Source of the DNA: Aureliella sp046290675
Lineage (GTDB): Bacteria; Planctomycetota; Planctomycetia; Pirellulales; Pirellulaceae
Length of the DNA: 64,000 nt
NCBI GenBank assembly: GCA_046290675.1
Contig: JBKAHA010000002.1
Location: 186,001-250,000, forward strand
Reading direction: 5' to 3'
Below are positions 45,301-52,997 of this stretch, piece by piece. The notes under the pieces are model-generated. The model had not been told where the DNA came from and searched no databases. It saw only the letters and a program-made list of their open reading frames with translations. Position 1 is the stretch's first letter. Every line of letters starts with the position of its first letter. The position numbers and the translations under genes were made by a program.

Positions 45301-46050
45301 CTACCGGTGTTCAGGATTGGGGAAGTCGGCGCGACAGCCTGCATCCCAGCTGGCCCGCTGATTTCCGTGAGCCGGAATGCCTCCAGCGTCCTTAATCATC
45401 CGAGCCATGTGCATCAGATTCCAGGTCATGAATGTCGTGTTACGATTGGTGAAATCATTCTCGGGACCGCCAGAACCCGGGTCGAGATAAGATGGGCCCG
45501 GACCAGCTTCTCCCAGCCATGCGGCATCAGCTTGCGGGGGAATGACGTAACCCAGGTGCTGCAATGAATAAAGGATGTTCATCGCACAGTGTTTGGCTCC
45601 ATCTTCGTTTCCAGTGATCAGGCAACCGCCGACCCGTCCGTAATACGCGTATTGCCCATGTTCGTTGAGTTCTCCACTGGAAGAATAGAGCCTCTCAATA
45701 ACTTGGGTAGCGACGGAGGTTTTTTCGCCGAGCCAAATTGACGTTCCGAGAACCAGGATGTCCGCAGCCATCACCTTTTCCGCCAGCTGTGGCCAATCGT
45801 CGTGATCCCAGCCCTGTTTGGTCATGTCGGGCCAAACCCCGTAAGCAAGGTTAAAATCGACCGGTCGAACAACTTCCACAGAAACTTGGTTCTTCTCTAG
45901 GATTGCCTTTGAAATATCGATCAAGCCCTCGGTATGGGAGAGTTCAGGAGAGCGTTTGAGTGTGCAATTCAGGAAGACGGCCTTTAGGTCCGAGTAATCC
46001 CACTTGCTCTCCGAGCAGAGTGTTTCTTGTCGTTCATTCAAATTTGTCAT
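45301..46050 (-). CDS. Flavodoxin-fold / NAD(P)H-dependent FMN reductase-like protein
   Basis: A 249-residue protein with a flavodoxin-like fold. A first strand and phosphate-loop region reads LKAVFLNCTLKRSPELSHTE, followed by VSVEVVRPVDF. The motif ADILVLGTSIWLGEKTSVAT and the strand-loop GGCLITGNEDGAKHCAMNIL are typical of the NADPH-dependent FMN reductase family. Likely an FMN-binding oxidoreductase acting on quinones or similar. The start is Met at 46050; the frame extends 19 codons upstream. About 50 C-terminal residues carry a Gly/Pro-rich loop (GEAGPGPSYLDPGSGGPE). It stands alone. Confidence 0.82.
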   Translation of the reverse strand: MTNLNERQETLCSESKWDYSDLKAVFLNCTLKRSPELSHTEGLIDISKAILEKNQVSVEVVRPVDFNLAYGVWPDMTKQGWDHDDWPQLAEKVMAADILVLGTSIWLGEKTSVATQVIERLYSSSGELNEHGQYAYYGRVGGCLITGNEDGAKHCAMNILYSLQHLGYVIPPQADAAWLGEAGPGPSYLDPGSGGPENDFTNRNTTFMTWNLMHMARMIKDAGGIPAHGNQRASWDAGCRADFPNPEHR

Positions 46051-46249
46051 AGCGTTTCCGGTGGTAAGAGGATCGTGCAGTACCAGAGCGGGCGGACGAC
46101 GATTCACGGACGCGGCAGTCTGGTGAGTCTACAAATTGGCCGCCCATTGAATCAGACGTGCACCAGCCATCGGAGCTTACGGTCTGTGCCGAAAAGCTTC
46201 CGAATCTGATTCGGGATCTGGGCAGAACTCGAGGCGACGGGCAGTCGCA

Positions 46250-48211
46250 CTATTTCGAAGACGCTTGTCTTAGGGCATCGATAATGGCATCGACGTCATA
46301 AACACATCCTCCCCATGTTCCACCGCCGAACTCCTGCAAAGCAGCCCAGAGTCGCGTGTCGTCTGGTAGCCGGGAGTCAGGAGCAAGCTCAGGATGAAGC
46401 GGCCGTGTCGAAAGCAATTCGTCCGCATTTTCGGCTACCAAGTTCACAGAACCCGTCAGTTCATTGCGGTCGACGACAATTTCGATGGAATCGCCATCCT
46501 GGACTTTGCCTAACGGTCCGCCTGATAGTGCTTCCGGCCCGACGTGTCCGATGCAGGCGCCGGTGCTGACGCCCGAGAATCGGGCATCCGTCACGATGGC
46601 AACGTGTTTGCCCCATGGAATGTGCTTCAATGCGGAGGTCAATTGGTACGTTTCCTCCATGCCGGTTCCGAGCGGACCGCAGCCAATGAGCACCAGGACG
46701 TCACCCGCTTCGACGGTCGCTGTCCCCTGTCCTTTGATCGCAGCGATCGCAGATTTTTCGGACGTGAATACTCTGGCGGGTCCGGTATGGCGGTAAACGC
46801 CGTCGTCATCGACGACCGACGGGTCGATAGACGTTGCCTTAATGACAGAGCCATCGGGGCAGAGGTTTCCGCGTGGGAAGACAACGGTACTTGTTAGCCC
46901 ACGCGATTTCGCAACCGTCGGCGGAATGATGACATCGTCAGGATCCACACCATCGCGTTCCATGAGGAGCGATCGGACTTGTCGCCGGCGTTCGCTCGAT
47001 TCCCACTTGTCGAGTATCTCATTCCAGGTCAATCCCGTAATCGTTCTGCATTCGCAGTCGACAACTCCCAGGCGTCGCAGATGAAGCATGACTTCAGGAA
47101 CACCACCTGCAAGATACATCTGAACGGTTGGGTGGTTGGTAGGGCCATTTGGCAAGACATCGACAAAGCGGCTGACGTTCTTATTCGCTTGGATCCAATC
47201 TTCGAGCCCCGGACGCCTCAAGCCTGCCGCGTGGGCAATGGCCGGGATATGGAGAAGCAAATTCGTTGACCCGCCAACCGCCGCATGGACGGCAACGGCG
47301 TTCGCTACCGACGCTTGAGTCAGAATATCGCCTAGGCTGACTTTGGCTCGGTTCATTTCCATCAATGCTTGGGCTGATCGGCGAGCCATCTCGAGCCATA
47401 ACGGTTGGCCGCTCGGCGCGAGCGCCGCGTGCGGGACAGTCATCCCAAGTGCTTCTGCAACGACTTGGCTCGTCGCGGCGGTTCCCAAGAACTGACACCC
47501 TCCTCCGGCACTACCGCACGCCCGACAACCCGCTTCGGAGGCCTCCTCCAGCGTTATTTCCCCGTGTGAGTACCTAGCTCCGATGGTCTGGACTTTGGCT
47601 GTGTCCTCACCGGATGCCGGTGGTAGCGTGACTCCACCTGGCACAATGATCCCAGGCAAATGCTTGCTTCCTGCCAACGCAATCATCGAAGCCGGCAGCC
47701 CTTTGTCGCAGGTTGCAACGGCGAGTACACCTTGAGCGGTCGGAAGGGATCGAATCAGGCGACGCATCACGATCGCGGCGTCATTGCGATACGGCAGCGA
47801 GTCAAACATGCCCGTTGTACCCTGCGAACGCCCGTCGCACGGATCACTGCAGTAGGCCGCGTAAGGAATGCCGCCCGCATTGGTAATCGTTTCGGCGGCT
47901 GCCCGAACCTGGAGTCCAACTTCCCAGTGTCCAGTGTGGTAGCCCAGAGCAAGCGGTTGGCCATCGTCCGAACGCATGCCGCCGAGCGTGCTCAGCAGCA
48001 AGAATTGGGGCCCGGACATCATCTGCGGGTCCCAGCCCATGCCTGCATTCTGCGTCAGACCGAATAAGTCACCGCTCGGCCATTTGCGGAGCATTTCATC
48101 AGTTAGCTCCAACTTTCCATTGGACTCTGGACCTTTGGTGACAACGTCATTCGCTGCCTCATCCGAGAATTCGAACCACGGTTCTAGATCGATCGGCAAG
48201 AAACCATCCAA
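46250..48211 (-). CDS. yjhG: YjhG/YagF-family dehydratase (IlvD/Edd superfamily)
   Basis: A 653-residue protein matching E. coli YjhG (655) closely in length and motifs. YjhG/YagF are D-xylonate dehydratases that form 2-keto-3-deoxy-xylonate. Iron-sulfur and active-site motifs include YCSDPCDGRSQGTTGMFDSL, VATCDKGLPASMIALAGS and CRACGSAGGGCQFLGTAATS. Further pieces are HAAVGGSTNLLLHIPAIAH, LTSTVVFPRGNLCPDGSVIK and DARFSGVSTGACIGHVGPEA. The only start codon before the conserved region in frame is TTG at 48211; the open frame continues upstream into the PQQ gene without another start. The PQQ propeller gene ends 53 bases upstream on the same strand, so cotranscription is possible. Actual substrate is an inference. 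Confidence 0.92.
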   Translation of the reverse strand: MDGFLPIDLEPWFEFSDEAANDVVTKGPESNGKLELTDEMLRKWPSGDLFGLTQNAGMGWDPQMMSGPQFLLLSTLGGMRSDDGQPLALGYHTGHWEVGLQVRAAAETITNAGGIPYAAYCSDPCDGRSQGTTGMFDSLPYRNDAAIVMRRLIRSLPTAQGVLAVATCDKGLPASMIALAGSKHLPGIIVPGGVTLPPASGEDTAKVQTIGARYSHGEITLEEASEAGCRACGSAGGGCQFLGTAATSQVVAEALGMTVPHAALAPSGQPLWLEMARRSAQALMEMNRAKVSLGDILTQASVANAVAVHAAVGGSTNLLLHIPAIAHAAGLRRPGLEDWIQANKNVSRFVDVLPNGPTNHPTVQMYLAGGVPEVMLHLRRLGVVDCECRTITGLTWNEILDKWESSERRRQVRSLLMERDGVDPDDVIIPPTVAKSRGLTSTVVFPRGNLCPDGSVIKATSIDPSVVDDDGVYRHTGPARVFTSEKSAIAAIKGQGTATVEAGDVLVLIGCGPLGTGMEETYQLTSALKHIPWGKHVAIVTDARFSGVSTGACIGHVGPEALSGGPLGKVQDGDSIEIVVDRNELTGSVNLVAENADELLSTRPLHPELAPDSRLPDDTRLWAALQEFGGGTWGGCVYDVDAIIDALRQASSK

Positions 48212-48264
48212 TTCAAATGTTGATGAAACCTCGGATTCGTCCTCGCATCCAAGGACGGAAAGTG

Positions 48265-49917
48265 CTACTTCTCGCCAATCGCAATCAGCTTGCTGCGAGT
48301 GGCGATATAGAGGCGATTGTTGGCGACGACGGGGCTGGTGGTCACCGAGTCTTCTACGTTGAGCTCGTCCAACATATTGTTCTTGCTGGAGAGTTCGAAA
48401 ATAGCGACATCACCGTCTTCGTCACAAACGTAGACGTATTCGCCTGCAATCGTTGGTGAGCCCCATGCGGCAGCGAACATATCGTAGGTCCAATGTTCAG
48501 TGCCTGTCTTTGCATCCAAACAATGCAGGACGCCGCTAAAGTCCGCGATGTACAGCAAGCCGTCTTTGATGGCCGGCGAGCCGATCGTTAGATGGAACGT
48601 CTTTTCAAACTCTTCCAAGTTTGAGCCGCCATATCGCCAAACTTCCGCGGAGTTCGGATTCTCTTTTTCGACATCACCTTCGGCTGGTTTGAAGGCCACG
48701 TAGCGACGATCTGGAATGTTTCCGTTTGGATACTTGGGATTCGTGACGATGGTTGGGCTGACATCACCGGTCTTGCTAGGGTCGATACACCATAAAATTC
48801 CTTCACCTTCTCCGAATTCAGGGTCTTCGCCCAGACCGACGAATACAAGACCGTCATGAATGACGGGAGTACCAATGATGTAATAGCGCGAACCGCCGCC
48901 CCCATGGACGTATTCGGCCTTTTTGGGATTGCAGTCGAATTTCCAAAGCAACTTGCTTTGGCCATTCTCGCCGTCAGCATCAAAACTATAGAGCCATCCA
49001 TCGCCTGCTCCAAAGATAACTTGCGATTTTCCGGCTAGTTCTGCATAGGCGGGTGAAGACCACTGGCCGTGGAGGATGTTCCCACCTGGGGAGTTATCCT
49101 TCCAGATGACCTTTCCGGTATTGCGATCCAGGCAGAGGAAGCTGGGAGCTTCCGGAGCTTTGACTTCGCCTTCGGCACTGACACCATTGGATGTGGATAC
49201 AAAGATCTTGTCACCAGCACCGGTTACGGAACAAGTGCACATATAGAGTTGCGATACCCCCAGCTCCTTCATCATGTCGAGTTTCCAGACGACGTCCGCT
49301 TCATCCTTATTCTCGTTCTCTTCGTCTTTGGTACCGTCATTCTCTCCGTCCAGGAAACCTTCCGTATCTAGGCAGAGAACTTCACCGCGATTGTTCACAA
49401 ACCACAGCCGATCTCCATCGACCAGTGGAGTGCTACAGATGCCTTGCTGCGGCCAATCAAAGTATCGGCCCTGCTCCAACTTTTGACTGGAGTGCTGCCA
49501 AAGGAAAGAGCCATCTTTTTCATCGAAACAAGCCAATACGCCCAAATCAATTTCACTTGGGAAACGCTCGACGTAACCATTCTCGTTATTTGTGCCTACA
49601 AACACTTTGCCATTGGCGACAACAGGATTGCCGTAGGTATCCGAACCTAGGGGGACTGACCAAAGCAGGTTGTCGCCGCCAGCGACATCAAACTCCACCG
49701 GCACTTTTTGATTGCTGACACTGTTGCGAAGGCTAGAACCCATCATCTGAGGACTATCCGTCTCGCCGGCCTTGATGCCGGATTTTGCTGCTTGGACCTC
49801 GGCAACGGCATCGACTTGACCAAATGCCAAGCTAGGCAGCATCACGTAGGCGAGTGAAAGAAACGATATTCCAAGACGATCCAAATTCATGTGGGATACT
49901 TTCATAGTTTTCGGCAT
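48265..49917 (-). CDS. Secreted PQQ-like beta-propeller protein (A)
   Basis: A 550-residue exported propeller. A signal peptide (LGISFLSLAYVMLPSLAFGQ) ends near residue 34. PQQ-type blades repeat through the protein: WSVPLGSDTYGNPVVANGKV, DWPQQGICSTPLVDGDRLWF, GDGWLYSFDADGENGQSK, LTIGSPAIKDGLLYIADF and GSPTIAGEYVYVCDEDGDV. The blade order suggests a seven- or eight-bladed BamB- or quinoprotein-like fold, but I see no dehydrogenase catalytic set. An acidic, Asp/Glu/Asn-rich insert lies at about 190-208. It is clearly paralogous to propeller B at 51297-52853, sharing the WPQQGICSTP and HGQWS-PAYAE segments. The start could also be Met5 or Met10. Confidence 0.88.
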   Translation of the reverse strand: MPKTMKVSHMNLDRLGISFLSLAYVMLPSLAFGQVDAVAEVQAAKSGIKAGETDSPQMMGSSLRNSVSNQKVPVEFDVAGGDNLLWSVPLGSDTYGNPVVANGKVFVGTNNENGYVERFPSEIDLGVLACFDEKDGSFLWQHSSQKLEQGRYFDWPQQGICSTPLVDGDRLWFVNNRGEVLCLDTEGFLDGENDGTKDEENENKDEADVVWKLDMMKELGVSQLYMCTCSVTGAGDKIFVSTSNGVSAEGEVKAPEAPSFLCLDRNTGKVIWKDNSPGGNILHGQWSSPAYAELAGKSQVIFGAGDGWLYSFDADGENGQSKLLWKFDCNPKKAEYVHGGGGSRYYIIGTPVIHDGLVFVGLGEDPEFGEGEGILWCIDPSKTGDVSPTIVTNPKYPNGNIPDRRYVAFKPAEGDVEKENPNSAEVWRYGGSNLEEFEKTFHLTIGSPAIKDGLLYIADFSGVLHCLDAKTGTEHWTYDMFAAAWGSPTIAGEYVYVCDEDGDVAIFELSSKNNMLDELNVEDSVTTSPVVANNRLYIATRSKLIAIGEK

Positions 49918-50262
49918 CTGGTCTTTTCGTTCGAGACCAGTTCGGCTTCGATCTTCACGTCAGTGCCAGGACCTTCGCCATGGGGCCACCAGCGTAATGC
50001 AGGTGTTGCCAAGTTATGACCCAAGTTATGACTAGTCGAGGCAGCAAGAAAAAATGCTGTATTTGGTGGGATTCATGAAGGGGCAGCGATGTTGCACTAT
50101 TCTAATGGAACAAGCACGAAACAGTAGCTGCCGGTAACGCTTACGGCAATTTCATTCCCGTCGGCTGCCGATATCTAGATCTGCTCTCGAGTGGGCCCAC
50201 ATCCGCGTCCGTCTCGGAATGCTAAGCGAGCAAATAGGTTGAACGAAATCGAGAGAATTCAT
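49918..50262. other. Divergent intergenic region without a supported gene
   Basis: These 345 bases hold the promoters of propeller A (minus) and the 235-residue secreted protein (plus), and a perfect 12-bp tandem duplication. I see no RNA gene. Confidence 0.5.
50009..50032. repeat. Perfect 12-bp tandem duplication
   Basis: The unit ccaagttatgac occurs twice without spacer, about 90 bases upstream of the propeller A start and 230 bases before the next plus-strand gene. Confidence 0.85.
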
Positions 50263-50970
50263 ATGTCGAATCTACGATCTTGGGGCCTTACGAAGTTCAT
50301 TTGTGTCTGCACGCAACCACGGGTTGCTGCGAATTTCACCAAGTTCATTGCAAATGGGTTTGCTTTTCTGTTCGCTATGGGCGTGGTCTTGCCACCACCA
50401 TCGACTCTCGCTCATGAACTGGGCGATGGGGTCGTGGAGCGTGATCTCCAGATCGTTGTCTTTCCGGATCGTGCGGAATTTCAATACTCGTTTGAGATGA
50501 ACCTCGCGACGATGCGCAGGTTTCACGGAGCGTTCAAGAACGCTGGGACTCTGCCTGAAGATCAGCGGCAGGCGTGGGATGTTTTTCGCAAGGCGATTGC
50601 AAGTAGCTTGGGAGACAAGATCGAGGTTTCCATTTCAGGCAAACGTTGTCCGTTGAAGCTCAAGTCGAGTGAAACGATTGAAAAGCACAGTATCAAGGTT
50701 GCGCATGTATTCGTATGCGATTTCCACGCCGGGGAGAAATCGCAAGCGATCGAAATTCACGACAAGAACTTTTCCGACGCTGCTGGCTACCACCGAGTTG
50801 CCATTAAAGGCCGAAGAGGCGTTCAGGTTGAAGACTCGACTGCTCCCGTCATCGTTTCTCAGCAACTGCGCAATGCGTGGCAAAAGATGTCCAAAGAAGA
50901 TCGCGAAGCACGCGTTCACGTTCGCGCTTCCCTAAGGCTCGAAAACTCTAAGGCTCGAAAACTGAGATGA
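50263..50970 (+). CDS. Secreted protein of unknown function
   Basis: A 235-residue protein with a hydrophobic segment (FIANGFAFLFAMGVVLPPPS, about 28-47) and a likely signal cleavage near LAHE. The start of the mature part, HELGDGVVERDLQIVVFPDR, resembles the N-terminal region of HupE/UreJ-like or related periplasmic proteins that read H-x-L-G-D, but there are no following membrane helices. No known domain is certain. The C-terminus ends in a 16-bp tandem duplication that shifts its own frame. It lies between two minus-strand propeller genes and is transcribed opposite to both. Confidence 0.6.
   Translation: MSNLRSWGLTKFICVCTQPRVAANFTKFIANGFAFLFAMGVVLPPPSTLAHELGDGVVERDLQIVVFPDRAEFQYSFEMNLATMRRFHGAFKNAGTLPEDQRQAWDVFRKAIASSLGDKIEVSISGKRCPLKLKSSETIEKHSIKVAHVFVCDFHAGEKSQAIEIHDKNFSDAAGYHRVAIKGRRGVQVEDSTAPVIVSQQLRNAWQKMSKEDREARVHVRASLRLENSKARKLR
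50932..50963. repeat. Perfect 16-bp tandem duplication inside a gene end
   Basis: The unit ctaaggctcgaaaact occurs twice at the end of the 235-residue gene. Because 16 is not a multiple of three, the second copy is read in a new frame. Without it the gene would stop at a TGA right after the first copy, so the duplication replaced the stop and added seven residues. Confidence 0.85.
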
Positions 50971-51296
50971 GCCAAAGCGGTATATGAAATTCGTTGCTAG
51001 AGCATTTTTCGTTTTGGTGTAGCCAGATAATCCGACAGCGTGACCAAGGCATTCGTTGCCGGAAAGATTCTTTGCAAGTATTCGGAAAATGCGAATCTGC
51101 TCTAGCCTTTGGCTTGTGATCGCTGTTGCCTGATGGCGACTATTCTCCGAGTGGAAGCGAAATATCCGAGGCAGGTGTTGTTCTCCCGGGCGGCGCAACG
51201 AAAAAGGTGTTCGCCGGGGCGACGAACACCTTGTGCCGATTCTGTCTATACGCTGAGGGTGCGCTGAGAGTGGTTCTCGCTCAGCGAATGAGTTGA
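50971..51296. other. Convergent intergenic region with a terminator
   Basis: This 326-base region between convergent genes holds a strong minus-strand terminator and a second weaker 7-bp hairpin (51262-51268 with 51280-51286). No coding sequence is supported. Confidence 0.55.
51201..51233 (-). terminator. Terminator after propeller B
   Basis: A 10-bp perfect stem (51205-51214 with 51224-51233, nine-base loop) is followed on the minus strand by five T residues (the A run at 51201-51205). It lies about 65 bases after the stop of the 51297-52853 gene. Confidence 0.88.
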
Positions 51297-52853
51297 CTAC
51301 TCCGATTCTGCCTGAGCACCGTCTTCGATCACCCACAGTTTGGTTGGGCTCTCGGTCAGGTAGTACAGGCGTCCGTTGGTAGCAACGGGAGTTGTTCTGA
51401 TCTTGGTGCCATCATCATGTTCAATCTCACCGATCATGTTCATCTCCTTGCTGTGCTCGAAGATGTACAAGATGCCATCGTCGTTACCGATGTAGACTTT
51501 GTCGTCTGCGATGTAAGGCGATGACCAGGTATTGGCGAACATGCTTTCCGTCCAGTAGAGCTCACCCGTCTGAGCGTTTAGACAGTGCACGTGGCCGCCC
51601 AATTCGGCGGTGTAGAGAATGTCGTCCTTGATGGCACAGGTCGACATACTGCGTCCGAAGTAGTAGGTCTCACCGGTCGGGCTTGGTTTTTCCCGAGTTG
51701 CAGGACCACCGTAATGCCAGATTTCTGCTGACTCCGGGTTTTCCTCTTCAACCAGTGGTTCACGCGATTTCACGATGGTGGGTGAAACGTCTTTATCCTT
51801 GTTCGCCGGGACTTTCATCATGTCGATGCAGTAAAGGTGTCCGACGCCGGTATCATGCTCAGGGTCTTGACCGACGCTGATGTAGAGCTTGTCATCGTAG
51901 ATGACGGGCGTGGCCACAAAGTCATTCGCGGTTCCGCGGCCACCCAGCTTGTAGACAGCATCCTTCGGATTGCAATCGAACTTCCAAAGTAGTTCACCAG
52001 TTTTGGGTTCGAAGGAGTAAACCCAGCCGTCGCCACCGGGGAAGATGACTTGAGGTTTTCCGCCTGGCTCTGCGTAGGCAGGATTCGACCATTGGCCGTG
52101 CATGATATTGCGAAGCGATTGGCCCGGAAGGTTGCTGCTCCAAAGGACTTCGCCATTTTCTTTGTTCATGGCAAGGAAGCTGGGAGCATTCTCCGATGGG
52201 ACACGTAGGTGAGCCGCATCCACTCCGTTGCTGGTGATAAGAAACAGTGTGTCGCCGAGAATGAAAGGAGAGCAAGTAGCGATGTTGTGTGGAAAGACTT
52301 TGAGTTCGCCGATCATGTCTACCTTCCAAATGATCGAGCCGTCTTTCATGCTGGCACAAATCACTTCGCACCGGTTTCCGATGTAGTAGAAACGGTCGCC
52401 TTCGATCGCGGGCGTCGAGCAAATGCCTTGTTGTGGCCAATCCCAGACGCGGCCGGCGGCCAGTTTGTCATGGACAATCTGCCAAAGGAATTCACCGTTC
52501 GATTCGTCGAAGCACATCATGACGCCTTTATCGCCAGTGATGCTTGCGTCACGTGGGAATTCGTTGTTCGTACCTATTAAGATTTTGCCGTCGCTTACCA
52601 CGGGGCCGCCATAGGCACGGGAGCCCAGCTGGACTGAATAGGCAACGTTGTCGCCTTCGAAAATGTCCCAGCTTTCAGGCAGTCCTGTAATGTGCGGGTT
52701 GACGAAGTTGCGTTTTAGGTGGCCCGCGTACATTGGCCAATCTTTTTTAGGTGGCTCAAGAAGCTTAGCTTCTTGCCCCAAAGAAATGGCTGGGGAAGCG
52801 GAGCTGATGCAGCATGCCGCAATGAGCATGCCGGGGAGCAGCAGGTTTCGCAT
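51297..52853 (-). CDS. Secreted PQQ-like beta-propeller protein (B)
   Basis: A 518-residue exported propeller. The Met at 52853 precedes a good signal peptide (LLLPGMLIAACCISSASPAI); the frame upstream adds 24 residues without function. Blades include YSVQLGSRAYGGPVVSDGKI, DWPQQGICSTPAIEGDRFYY, HGQWSNPAYAEPGGKPQVIF, GDGWVYSFEPKTGELLWKFD and TWSSPYIADDKVYIGNDDGI. It shares many segments with propeller A (550 residues), so the two are duplicates that diverged, while the opposite-strand 235-residue gene lies between them. BamB-like proteins bind other proteins in the envelope; quinoprotein function would need a bound PQQ, which I cannot show. Terminator downstream. Confidence 0.88.
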   Translation of the reverse strand: MRNLLLPGMLIAACCISSASPAISLGQEAKLLEPPKKDWPMYAGHLKRNFVNPHITGLPESWDIFEGDNVAYSVQLGSRAYGGPVVSDGKILIGTNNEFPRDASITGDKGVMMCFDESNGEFLWQIVHDKLAAGRVWDWPQQGICSTPAIEGDRFYYIGNRCEVICASMKDGSIIWKVDMIGELKVFPHNIATCSPFILGDTLFLITSNGVDAAHLRVPSENAPSFLAMNKENGEVLWSSNLPGQSLRNIMHGQWSNPAYAEPGGKPQVIFPGGDGWVYSFEPKTGELLWKFDCNPKDAVYKLGGRGTANDFVATPVIYDDKLYISVGQDPEHDTGVGHLYCIDMMKVPANKDKDVSPTIVKSREPLVEEENPESAEIWHYGGPATREKPSPTGETYYFGRSMSTCAIKDDILYTAELGGHVHCLNAQTGELYWTESMFANTWSSPYIADDKVYIGNDDGILYIFEHSKEMNMIGEIEHDDGTKIRTTPVATNGRLYYLTESPTKLWVIEDGAQAESE

Positions 52854-52997
52854 GGGTGATGTTCTCCGGAAATATGGCGATGCCATGTGTTGGATTCGAT
52901 GAATGCGAGATCGAATGCATCTCACTGTTGAAGCTCACCCTGCTCGCTAGCGAGCAGGTGAGCAATAGGCTTCTTCGGACATGCCTCGAACGGAAGC

